Part shown: piece by piece, positions 1 to 4,626 of the stretch
How the letters are laid out: every line of letters begins with the position of its first letter
How positions within the stretch are numbered: position 1 is the first letter of the stretch
Source: Nitrososphaerota archaeon
GTDB lineage: Archaea; Thermoproteota; Nitrososphaeria; Nitrososphaerales; CADDZS01
Reading direction: 5' to 3'
DNA: 7,353 bases
Assembly: GCA_027886785.1 (NCBI GenBank)
Contig: JAPCJV010000086.1
Coordinates: 1-7,353 of the forward strand
The notes under the pieces: model-generated
Told to the model about the DNA's origin: nothing
Databases searched by the model: none
Seen by the model: the letters and a program-made list of their open reading frames with translations, nothing else
Position numbers and translations under genes: made by a program

Positions 1-180
1 ATTCACGGCAAAGATCCCAACGAGAGGAGATCCTATGCGATGATCGCGATGGAGGAGGACTTCAAGCTCTATTCGAGTCTTGTGGAGAGTGACGATGCGG
101 ATATCGATGATCCTGTTCAGGTCGTGATGCTCGAAAGAAATGGAAAGAAAAGTCCATTTTTCCGAAAGCTTAAGCCTTAG
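1..180 (+). CDS. C-terminal fragment of an unrecognised protein (5' end outside the window)
   Basis: Reading from base 1 there is an open frame of 59 codons ending at a TAG (178-180). The visible tail begins IHGKDPNERRSYAMIAMEED, continues through an acidic stretch (about residues 28-38, rich in D/E) and ends in a basic segment (RNGKKSPFFRKLKP). It has no cysteine, no membrane segment and no motif I can assign. It converges on the AbrB-like gene with 30 nt between the two stop codons. No typical hairpin follows the stop; the nearest candidate for 3'-end formation is the pyrimidine-rich stretch at about 218-240, inside the opposing gene. That it is coding rests only on the open frame with a protein-like composition, so the call is moderate. 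Function unknown. Confidence 0.55.
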   Translation: MHGKDPNERRSYAMIAMEEDFKLYSSLVESDDADIDDPVQVVMLERNGKKSPFFRKLKP

Positions 181-210
181 TTAGGGCGTCAAACAGATAG
201 CTTCTTGCGT

Positions 211-462
211 TCAGACTCGACTTCCTTCCTTCCTTCTGTTTATCGATATTTCTACCGCGGCCTGCCTTGCCTTATCTCCTCCATCCCCAAAGGATTCTTC
301 AAACGACTTTGCAGGCTGTAATATGATCCTGTCTCCTTCTTCTTTTATCAGGACTATCCTTGTGATCTTGTGCCTCCGCCTGATAGCGGGAATCACGACT
401 TGCCCCTTTGAGGAAACGCGCGCAAGTTTTTGCACGAAAATTGGTTTTCTCGCATTGCCCAA
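211..462 (-). CDS. AbrB/MazE/SpoVT-type DNA-binding protein, probable antitoxin-like transcription regulator
   Basis: An 83-residue protein whose N-terminal half (about residues 13-48) matches the swapped-hairpin AbrB fold: VSSKGQVVIP, then IRRRHKI, then a second strand pair ending EGDRIILQPA. Such proteins dimerise and bind operator DNA, often as VapB/MazE antitoxins or as autoregulators. The tail (residues 49-83) is charged and helix-like, as in antitoxins that hold a toxin with their C-terminus. No VapC/MazF partner is adjacent: the gene downstream is convergent and unrelated. The loop that normally carries a GIKPGD-type turn is shortened to KIT. The start is a TTG (460-462), with an in-frame stop three codons upstream and an AT-rich box 25 nt upstream. 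A GTG at 433-435 (residue 10) is the alternative. The gene is divergent from the lyase gene and could regulate it (inference). Confidence 0.8.
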   Translation of the reverse strand: MGNARKPIFVQKLARVSSKGQVVIPAIRRRHKITRIVLIKEEGDRIILQPAKSFEESFGDGGDKARQAAVEISINRRKEGSRV

Positions 463-581
463 AAAGTGTTACTTTCAAGCGGAGTTTTATCATGTGGCTC
501 GAAGCTAAGAGTTTTACTATCTCCTGATACCCGTAGGAAAGCACAAATCACTAGGCTAAGCGAGTTCTGAAAGAGTATGTC
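463..581. promoter_or_regulatory. Divergent intergenic promoter region (AbrB-like gene / lyase gene)
   Basis: This 119-nt spacer between divergent start codons must hold both promoters. The minus-strand TATA candidate is at 484-490. For the plus strand the best AT-rich stretch is TTTTACTAT at about 511-519, which would give a leader of roughly 40 nt; no box sits at -26 of the ATG. GCTAAG occurs twice, at about 505-510 and 555-560, each followed within two bases by AGTT. This could be a pair of operator half-sites, but it is short enough to be chance. Position 577 carries an overlapping ATG that stops after three codons. Confidence 0.45.
484..490 (-). promoter_or_regulatory. Putative TATA box for the AbrB-like gene
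   Basis: On the minus strand the box reads ATAAAAC, centred 25 nt upstream of the first base of the TTG start. That is the spacing expected if transcription begins at the start codon (leaderless). No Shine-Dalgarno sequence lies between the box and the TTG. It is a position and composition match only. Confidence 0.4.
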
Positions 582-1517
582 ATGCTAGACCTATCCGGAA
601 TCCACGTTACGACCATTACTCCTTTTAAGGAGAAAACTTTCGAGCTCGATCTTCCCGGACTCGCTGAAAATATCCAGTTTCTTTCAGAGTCCAGAGGAGT
701 AACCGGAATCGTTCCCCTCGGAACTGTCGGAGAATTCCCTTCAGCCAGTACTGAAGAACGCAAGCAGATCACAAAAACCGTACTCGACGCCGCTCACGGA
801 AGGAAAACGATCATTGTGGGATGTTCGCACACCAATCACGTAGAAGTTATCGAGCTTGCGCGCTACGCGAAGGACTGCGGCGCCGACGCGGTCCTCATCG
901 TCCCTCCGACCTATTACATGAAAGACGCAGAAGAAGGCTTTATCCACTTCTTGGAGCTTGTAACATCAAAGATCGACATTGGCCTAATCCTCTACAACCT
1001 GCCGCTAACTACTAGAACCAACCTTACGCCCACCCTCATGCTCAAGATCTTGGAGCGAGTAAATGGAATAGTCGGCCTAAAGGACGGCACGAAAGATCTC
1101 TCGCAGCTCGCAGAGACGCTCAAAGTCGTAGGAAAGAAAATCCCCGTGGTCGTCGGCGCCGAGGAACTTATGTACTACGGACTGATCGCGGGAGGTAGAG
1201 GGGCAACGAGCTCGATCGCAAATTACGCTCCCGATATCGTGGGTGATTTGATCAAAGCTCATCTTTCTGGAGATCACGAAAAAGCTCGCTCGTTGTACTT
1301 TGAGTACGTCGTTCCCCTGCGCCACATGGATCTCGCAGCCATTACTGCGGGGATCCCGATCCAGATTGCGCAGACCAAGGAAACAATGAACCTCCTGGGG
1401 ATGGCAGGAGGAACGGTCAGACCCCCGCTGGTTCCGTTGTCAGCTGCGCAGAAAATTAGATTGAAGGAAATCCTGATTGAGCTGAAAATAGCATCGCCGA
1501 AGAAACTGCTTGCTTAG
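582..1517 (+). CDS. DapA/NanA-superfamily class I lyase (2-oxo-acid aldolase or dehydratase, substrate unresolved)
   Basis: A 311-residue (beta/alpha)8-barrel protein of the dihydrodipicolinate synthase/N-acetylneuraminate lyase family, slightly longer than the usual 290-300. The family forms a Schiff base between a lysine and pyruvate or another 2-oxo acid. Visible here are the GTVGE phosphate/carboxylate-loop motif (47-51), the YNLP motif with Tyr138, and the Schiff-base Lys167 in GLKDGTKD. The family C-terminal motif VRPPLVPLS is near residue 280. Lysine-biosynthetic DapA normally has GTTGE and an Arg directly after YNVPS. Here the second Thr is Val49, and the nearest Arg (145) is displaced. 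I therefore doubt a DapA role; sugar-acid (KDG-type) or hydroxy-oxo-acid aldolase/dehydratase activity is more likely. The ATG at 582 fits the usual family N-terminus (GIHVTTITPF). It has no clear Shine-Dalgarno. The HbpS-like gene follows after 51 nt on the same strand. Confidence 0.9.
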   Translation: MLDLSGIHVTTITPFKEKTFELDLPGLAENIQFLSESRGVTGIVPLGTVGEFPSASTEERKQITKTVLDAAHGRKTIIVGCSHTNHVEVIELARYAKDCGADAVLIVPPTYYMKDAEEGFIHFLELVTSKIDIGLILYNLPLTTRTNLTPTLMLKILERVNGIVGLKDGTKDLSQLAETLKVVGKKIPVVVGAEELMYYGLIAGGRGATSSIANYAPDIVGDLIKAHLSGDHEKARSLYFEYVVPLRHMDLAAITAGIPIQIAQTKETMNLLGMAGGTVRPPLVPLSAAQKIRLKEILIELKIASPKKLLA

Positions 1518-1563
1518 CTGATCTACCTAGCAAGTGCTAAAAGCTGCGCGGGCTCCTGCTTTT
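1509..1563 (+). repeat. Two small inverted repeats between the lyase and HbpS-like genes
   Basis: CTTGCT (1509-1514) pairs with AGCAAG (1529-1534) across a 14-nt spacer that includes the end of the lyase stop codon. AAAAGC (1539-1544) pairs with GCTTTT (1558-1563) across 13 nt. Stems are only 6 bp with large loops and lack a following T-run, so they are weak. They could attenuate read-through or protect the mRNA at the junction, or be chance. Confidence 0.25.
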
Positions 1564-1568
1564 CTAAA

Positions 1569-1964
1569 ATGCCCGCATTGTCACTCCAACAAGCCCAGGA
1601 AATGGTTTCGAGAGCTCAGAAGAAGGCAGAACAGATGGGAGTCAAGGTCTCGATCTGGGTCGTCGATAACGCAGGGAATCCTCTTTCTTACGCAAGGATG
1701 GACGGAGCTGATCTCCACACGATCGACGTCGCTCTGGCGAAAGCCTACACTGCGGTAGCTTACTCGAAAAATACCATGGAGCTCGTGGAGGAGATGAAAA
1801 CCAATCCTCTGGACGCAAACAGTTTGATGCAGGCTGGCAAGGGAAAAGTGATCTTCATTGGTGGCGGAGTGGTTGCAAAGAAAAACGGACAGATTGTCGG
1901 CGCGATCGGAGTGAGCGGCGCGGAAGCCTACCACCACGACTGCGGTGTTGAAGCGGTCTCGTAG
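1569..1964 (+). CDS. HbpS/GlcG-like (DUF336) protein
   Basis: A 131-residue cytoplasmic protein (no signal peptide) with the family hallmarks in order: the N-terminal helix (L6-A20), VVDNAGNPLSYARMDGA (31-47), the helix with AKAYTA (57-62), GGG (98-100) and GAIGVSG (111-117). Relatives include HbpS, which binds haem and senses redox state, GlcG of glycolate loci, and the PduO C-terminal domain that binds a corrin or haem. For most members the biochemical role is unknown. The protein ends soon after the core with HHDC (122-125), possible metal or haem ligands. It probably shares a transcript with the upstream lyase, or uses its own weak promoter: CTAAAAG lies about 29 nt upstream, and no Shine-Dalgarno is visible. 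The context suggests an accessory role in the lyase pathway (inference). Confidence 0.88.
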   Translation: MPALSLQQAQEMVSRAQKKAEQMGVKVSIWVVDNAGNPLSYARMDGADLHTIDVALAKAYTAVAYSKNTMELVEEMKTNPLDANSLMQAGKGKVIFIGGGVVAKKNGQIVGAIGVSGAEAYHHDCGVEAVS

Positions 1965-1989
1965 CTATAGAAAATATCTCCAAGCCTGC

Positions 1990-2006
1990 AGAGCTTTTCT
2001 AGCTCT
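1990..2006. terminator. Possible shared hairpin at the convergent HbpS-like/F420-enzyme 3' ends
   Basis: AGAGCT (1990-1995) and AGCTCT (2001-2006) form a perfect 6-bp stem around a 5-nt loop. It sits at the convergent junction and overlaps the stop codon of the minus-strand gene (1999-2001). On the plus strand TTT follows directly and TTTCT is in the loop. The T-tract is short, so this is a tentative bidirectional terminator. Confidence 0.3.
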
Positions 2007-3012
2007 TTAGAGCGGGGAGAATCTCTTTCTTGTAGAGCTGCATGAATTTTTCATTACTGGGGCTTGAGCTCGTTATGTGGATCCCGGTAAAGCCGAGCTT
2101 CGCATACCTCTCTATGCTTTTGATGAAGGGTTCGCTGGAAGTCGCGATGACCCAGATCTTCGCCAGTTCTTCATTCCCCACAAATTTTCCGTGCTCTTCA
2201 ATCACTCTGGGATCTGACACACCCAAGTTGAAGAAAATAGGCATGACGTTCCCCGCCCAAGGCCGTACCGACTGCACCGCCTTGTCGTAATCCTCGTCGA
2301 AGGACACCTGGAGTTCGACGTTTCTTTCAAAGTGCTCTTTGTCTCGTCCCGCCTCCTTCAGCCCCCTCTCCACTGCTGGAAAGATCAGCTGTGTGAAAAA
2401 CGCATCGTCGGGATTTGTAATCGTGAGCAATCCATCGCCTAAACGCCCCGCCGCTTCTGCAGCTTTAGGTCCTGACGCTGCGACAAATATGGGGATCTTG
2501 GATTTGGGAGGGGTGTATAACTTTGCTTTTCTCAGCTTGTAGTAACTTCCTTTGAAGTTTACCCAGTCCCCCGTCCACAACTTGCGGATTACTTGAATTG
2601 CCTCTTCCAGCCGGCGCAGTCTCTCGGGGTGCTGGGGCCACTCGTACCCCACGGGCATCTCGTTCAGAGCTTCGCCGGTTCCTAGTGAAAGAAAGATCCT
2701 GCCGGGGAACATGTAATCCAGCGTGGCAAAAGCTTGGGCAACTAGTGCGGGATTGTAGCGAAAGGTCGGGCACGTTAGTCCGGTACCAAACTTCATCTTC
2801 TTGGTCGCTTGAGCTGCTGCGCCGAGCCAGCTCCAGCAAAACACTGCAGACGCATTGGTATGATACCACGGTAGGAAGTGGTCGCTCGCCCAAATCGACT
2901 CAAAGTCGTTTTGCTCTGCGAGGATTGCGTGATTCAGAGCGACGTCGGGCTGAAATTGCTCTAAAGACATCTGGTACCCGATTTCCATGTCTTTTGTACT
3001 GACCAAAAGCAA
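1999..3012 (-). CDS. F420-dependent glucose-6-phosphate-dehydrogenase-like oxidoreductase (luciferase-like family)
   Basis: A 337-residue TIM-barrel protein of the luciferase-like F420 family, closest by eye to mycobacterial FGD. It has GYQMSLEQF at 12-20; SDHFLPW at 43-49, giving Asp44, His45 and Trp49; PTFRYNPA at 82-89; GTGEALNE at 111-118 with Glu114; and AGRLGDG at 188-194. These match FGD Asp39, His40, Trp44 and Glu109 (F420 binding and acid/base catalysis). The FGD phosphate-binding residues Lys198, Lys259 and Arg283 align with Pro201, Asn262 and Ile286. The substrate is therefore probably an unphosphorylated sugar or alcohol, with F420 as hydride acceptor (inference). The longest frame starts at a TTG (3010-3012), with an AT-rich box 25 nt upstream. 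The ATG at 2986-2988 (residue 9), giving 329 residues, matches the FGD N-terminus better, so the start is unresolved. It follows the PfpI gene but is separated from it by a terminator. Confidence 0.9.
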   Translation of the reverse strand: MLLVSTKDMEIGYQMSLEQFQPDVALNHAILAEQNDFESIWASDHFLPWYHTNASAVFCWSWLGAAAQATKKMKFGTGLTCPTFRYNPALVAQAFATLDYMFPGRIFLSLGTGEALNEMPVGYEWPQHPERLRRLEEAIQVIRKLWTGDWVNFKGSYYKLRKAKLYTPPKSKIPIFVAASGPKAAEAAGRLGDGLLTITNPDDAFFTQLIFPAVERGLKEAGRDKEHFERNVELQVSFDEDYDKAVQSVRPWAGNVMPIFFNLGVSDPRVIEEHGKFVGNEELAKIWVIATSSEPFIKSIERYAKLGFTGIHITSSSPSNEKFMQLYKKEILPALKS

Positions 3013-3033
3013 GTCTACTCTTTGGTAATTACT

Positions 3034-3041
3034 TCATAAAA
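3034..3041 (-). promoter_or_regulatory. Putative TATA box for the F420-dependent oxidoreductase
   Basis: On the minus strand the box reads TTTTATGA, centred about 25 nt upstream of the TTG at 3010-3012. This implies its own promoter, just downstream of the terminator tract of the preceding gene. If the ATG at 2986-2988 is used instead, the leader would be about 24 nt. Confidence 0.4.
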
Positions 3042-3049
3042 CAGAAAAC

Positions 3050-3111
3050 AAAAAAAATCAGAAAAAGAAAAACACAACAAAAAAGAGAGGAGGAGTTAAG
3101 CTCCACTTCTC
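3050..3111 (-). terminator. Hairpin plus long T-rich tract ending the PfpI/SDR transcript
   Basis: On the minus strand GAGAAGTGGAG (3111-3101) and CTCCTCCTCTC (3095-3085) form an 11-bp stem with two mismatches around a 5-nt loop. It begins within the PfpI stop codon. Directly after it come T-runs of 6 (3084-3079), 5, 5 and 8 (3057-3050), separated by a few other bases. Archaeal RNA polymerase terminates at such T-tracts, so this is a strong 3'-end signal. The next gene's promoter begins within about 10 nt. Confidence 0.75.
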
Positions 3112-3673
3112 ATTTATGAATCAAAGGAGCTTCTTTTTCCTCATGCGCTAACGCGGAGACGAGCTCGCGGCCGAACGCCGGTAGGTCTTCCGGAGTCCTG
3201 GAGCTGATGATATTCCCATCGCGCACCACTTCCTCATCCACGTAATTTACTCCCGCGTTGATCAAATCTGCCTTGATCGAGTCGACACAGGTCATCTTCC
3301 GTCCCTTGAGCACGCCGGCAGAAATCAAAAGCTGCGGCCCGTGGCAGATGCTAGCGATCACCTTGTTTTGCTCCATCGCATCTCTCAGGAAATCTAAAAC
3401 TACTTCGTGCCTGCGGAGCTCATCAGGCGCCATCCCGCCGGGGAGGACTACTGCATCGAAATCTTTTGCATAAACCTCGCTAATCGAATCATCCACGCGC
3501 ACCTCGTACCCATGTTCACTTTTGATGACGGTTCCCGGTGAATGAGTGCTCAACACTCGCACCTGCGCCCCCGCCTCTCGGAGTCTAATCGTCGGATACC
3601 ACACTTCTAGATCCTCGTATAGCGAATCTGTAACAATGGCGACATTTTTTCCTGCTAATTTCATTGAAGGCAT
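3110..3673 (-). CDS. PfpI/DJ-1 family protein (type 1 glutamine amidotransferase-like fold)
   Basis: A 187-residue cytoplasmic protein that closely follows archaeal PfpI. The conserved acidic residue Glu20 is in YEDLE, GKxHGY-like SEHGYEV is at 52-58, VLPGGMAPDELR is at 76-87, and the nucleophile elbow SICHGPQLL has Cys110 followed by His111; NAGVNYVDEEVV, DGN and SSRTPEDL come later. Cys110, His111 and Glu20 are the residues expected for the PfpI active site. The family has been described as intracellular proteases, glyoxalase III-type enzymes, deglycases (disputed) and stress chaperones, so the exact activity cannot be set from sequence. The ATG at 3671-3673 has a TATA-like box 27 nt upstream and no Shine-Dalgarno, consistent with a leaderless mRNA. 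A second ATG at residue 4 matches the PfpI N-terminus almost as well. The SDR gene lies 65 nt upstream on the same strand. Confidence 0.92.
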   Translation of the reverse strand: MPSMKLAGKNVAIVTDSLYEDLEVWYPTIRLREAGAQVRVLSTHSPGTVIKSEHGYEVRVDDSISEVYAKDFDAVVLPGGMAPDELRRHEVVLDFLRDAMEQNKVIASICHGPQLLISAGVLKGRKMTCVDSIKADLINAGVNYVDEEVVRDGNIISSRTPEDLPAFGRELVSALAHEEKEAPLIHK

Positions 3674-3696
3674 GACCTACTTTGATGCCCCACCGG

Positions 3697-3704
3697 AAAT
3701 ATAA
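3697..3704 (-). promoter_or_regulatory. Putative TATA box for the PfpI gene
   Basis: On the minus strand the box reads TTATATTT, the best TATA match in the window. Its centre is 27-28 nt upstream of the A of the PfpI ATG, so the transcript would be leaderless or nearly so. The gene therefore probably has its own promoter, even if some read-through from the SDR gene occurs. Confidence 0.6.
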
Positions 3705-3731
3705 CAGTATCCAGAGGGGTGGGCTTTTGCC

Positions 3732-3737
3732 AAAAAA
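3732..3737 (-). terminator. Short T6 run after the SDR stop codon
   Basis: On the minus strand TTTTTT occurs one base after the SDR TAA, followed by a tiny GGC/GCC inverted repeat. There is no strong hairpin. It could give partial termination ahead of the PfpI promoter; read-through is equally possible. Confidence 0.3.
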
Positions 3738-3738
3738 G

Positions 3739-4473
3739 TTAGTAGCGTGCTTCCGTCACGGGCCGCAGATCGATCTCCATGATCATGGATTTCCACGGCT
3801 GCGCGGCTACGAAATTGACGGCTTCTGCAACGTCTTCCGCATCCAGATATTGATTAAGACTCGGATCTCCTTTCGTTCTCCCAGATCCTATTGCAAAAAA
3901 GGTGTTGACGCTGCCGGGGCAAACGACACACACCTTGATATTGTGTGGAAGTAATTCGCGGTCCAAAGACTCCATCATTCCCATCTGGAAAAACTTGGTG
4001 CCTACGTACGGCGCCTCCCCCGAATATCCAGCTTTTCCGGATTGAGAGGAGATCGTGATGATCTGGCCGTAGTGCCGCGCGATCATCATCGGGACGGCGA
4101 ACTTGGTAAACAGAAAAGTGCTTTCGAGATTCTCAGAGAGCATTTCGTTGTACTCTTTCACGGAAGTTTCGACAAAGGGCTTGTACGCCCCGATCCCCAC
4201 GTTGTTTACGAGGATGTCGAGTTTCCCGAATTTTTCCTTGACTTGTTTGAAAGTACCTGCAACATCCTCCTCCTTTGTCGCATCGCCCGGCGAGACGAGC
4301 ACTTTCTTTCCCTCCTTCTGAATCAACTCGCCTACCTCATCCAGATCACTTTTCGTCCGTCCTGTTAATACTAGATCTGCCCCTTGTTTAGCCAGTCGAA
4401 GAGCAACCGCTCTTCCGATACCGCGGCTAGCTCCCGTCACCAATGCGACTTCGCCATCGAGAGTTCTTAGCAT
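3739..4473 (-). CDS. Classical SDR-family NAD(P)-dependent oxidoreductase
   Basis: A 244-residue Rossmann-fold enzyme of classical short-chain-dehydrogenase length. The nucleotide-binding motif TGASRGIG is at 13-20, NNVG (for the usual NNAG) at 90-93, and the catalytic tetrad is Asn115, Ser143, Tyr156 and Lys160 (YVGTK). Arg39, directly after the second beta strand, favours NADPH over NADH. After VCPGSVNT (about 184-191) the substrate loop is short. The family reduces ketones and aldehydes or oxidises secondary alcohols; FabG-like 3-oxoacyl reductase and sugar or alcohol dehydrogenase roles are both possible, and nothing here decides. The ATG at 4471-4473 lacks a Shine-Dalgarno. An AT-rich box (about 4509-4518) lies 40 nt upstream, giving a short leader. 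It follows the strong terminator of the solute-binding-protein gene, so it starts a new transcription unit that may continue into the PfpI gene. Confidence 0.92.
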   Translation of the reverse strand: MLRTLDGEVALVTGASRGIGRAVALRLAKQGADLVLTGRTKSDLDEVGELIQKEGKKVLVSPGDATKEEDVAGTFKQVKEKFGKLDILVNNVGIGAYKPFVETSVKEYNEMLSENLESTFLFTKFAVPMMIARHYGQIITISSQSGKAGYSGEAPYVGTKFFQMGMMESLDRELLPHNIKVCVVCPGSVNTFFAIGSGRTKGDPSLNQYLDAEDVAEAVNFVAAQPWKSMIMEIDLRPVTEARY

Positions 4474-4508
4474 ATTTCAGAAAACCGGAAAGTTTGCGTT
4501 AGTACGCG

Positions 4509-4518
4509 AATTTTAAGG
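4509..4518 (-). promoter_or_regulatory. Putative promoter box for the SDR gene
   Basis: On the minus strand the stretch reads CCTTAAAATT, centred about 40 nt before the SDR ATG. Transcription would start some 13-15 nt before the start codon. Composition-based call only. Confidence 0.35.
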
Positions 4519-4563
4519 ATTATCGGGATGAGTTAGCAAAGTGAAAAAGTACTACATTGAAAG

Positions 4564-4603
4564 AAAAAATCAGTTTCGCGCCACTTGATTTCGCAAATGG
4601 CGC
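4564..4603 (-). terminator. Intrinsic-type terminator of the solute-binding-protein gene
   Basis: On the minus strand GCGCCATTTG (4603-4594) pairs with CAAGTGGCGC (4587-4578): a 10-bp stem with one T-G wobble and a 6-nt loop. After 8 nt there is a T6 run (4569-4564), then C and TTT. It lies 23 nt past the TAG stop. A second, smaller perfect inverted repeat (GCAGC/GCTGC, 4614-4627) overlaps the stop codon itself. The arrangement resembles a bacterial rho-independent terminator and separates this gene from the SDR gene. Confidence 0.75.
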
Positions 4604-4626
4604 TTAGTTGGATGCAGCTCACGCTG

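Noticed and set aside
1..210. A VapC/MazF toxin gene downstream of the AbrB-like protein
   Set aside because: The minus strand here has no long open frame overlapping or following the stop codon; the region is instead open on the plus strand.
221..238. TTCC tandem repeat as a phase-variation tract
   Set aside because: Only about three units, lying in codons of the AbrB-like tail; too short to support slippage-based switching.
577..588. Upstream mini-ORF (ATG TCA TGC TAG) overlapping the lyase start codon
   Set aside because: Three codons only and easily chance; no ribosome-binding signal supports its use.
1509..1563. Intercistronic terminator between the lyase and HbpS-like genes
   Set aside because: The stems are 6 bp with 13-14-nt loops and no T-run follows, so co-transcription of the two genes remains the simpler reading.
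2598..3002. 134-codon plus-strand open frame opposite the F420 enzyme
   Set aside because: It lies wholly inside a strongly recognised gene on the other strand, and its translation is Arg/Ser-rich with no family motif. It is a shadow frame.
4042..4368. 108-codon plus-strand open frame opposite the SDR gene
   Set aside because: Fully inside the SDR gene, which carries all catalytic motifs. The antisense product shows no recognisable domain.
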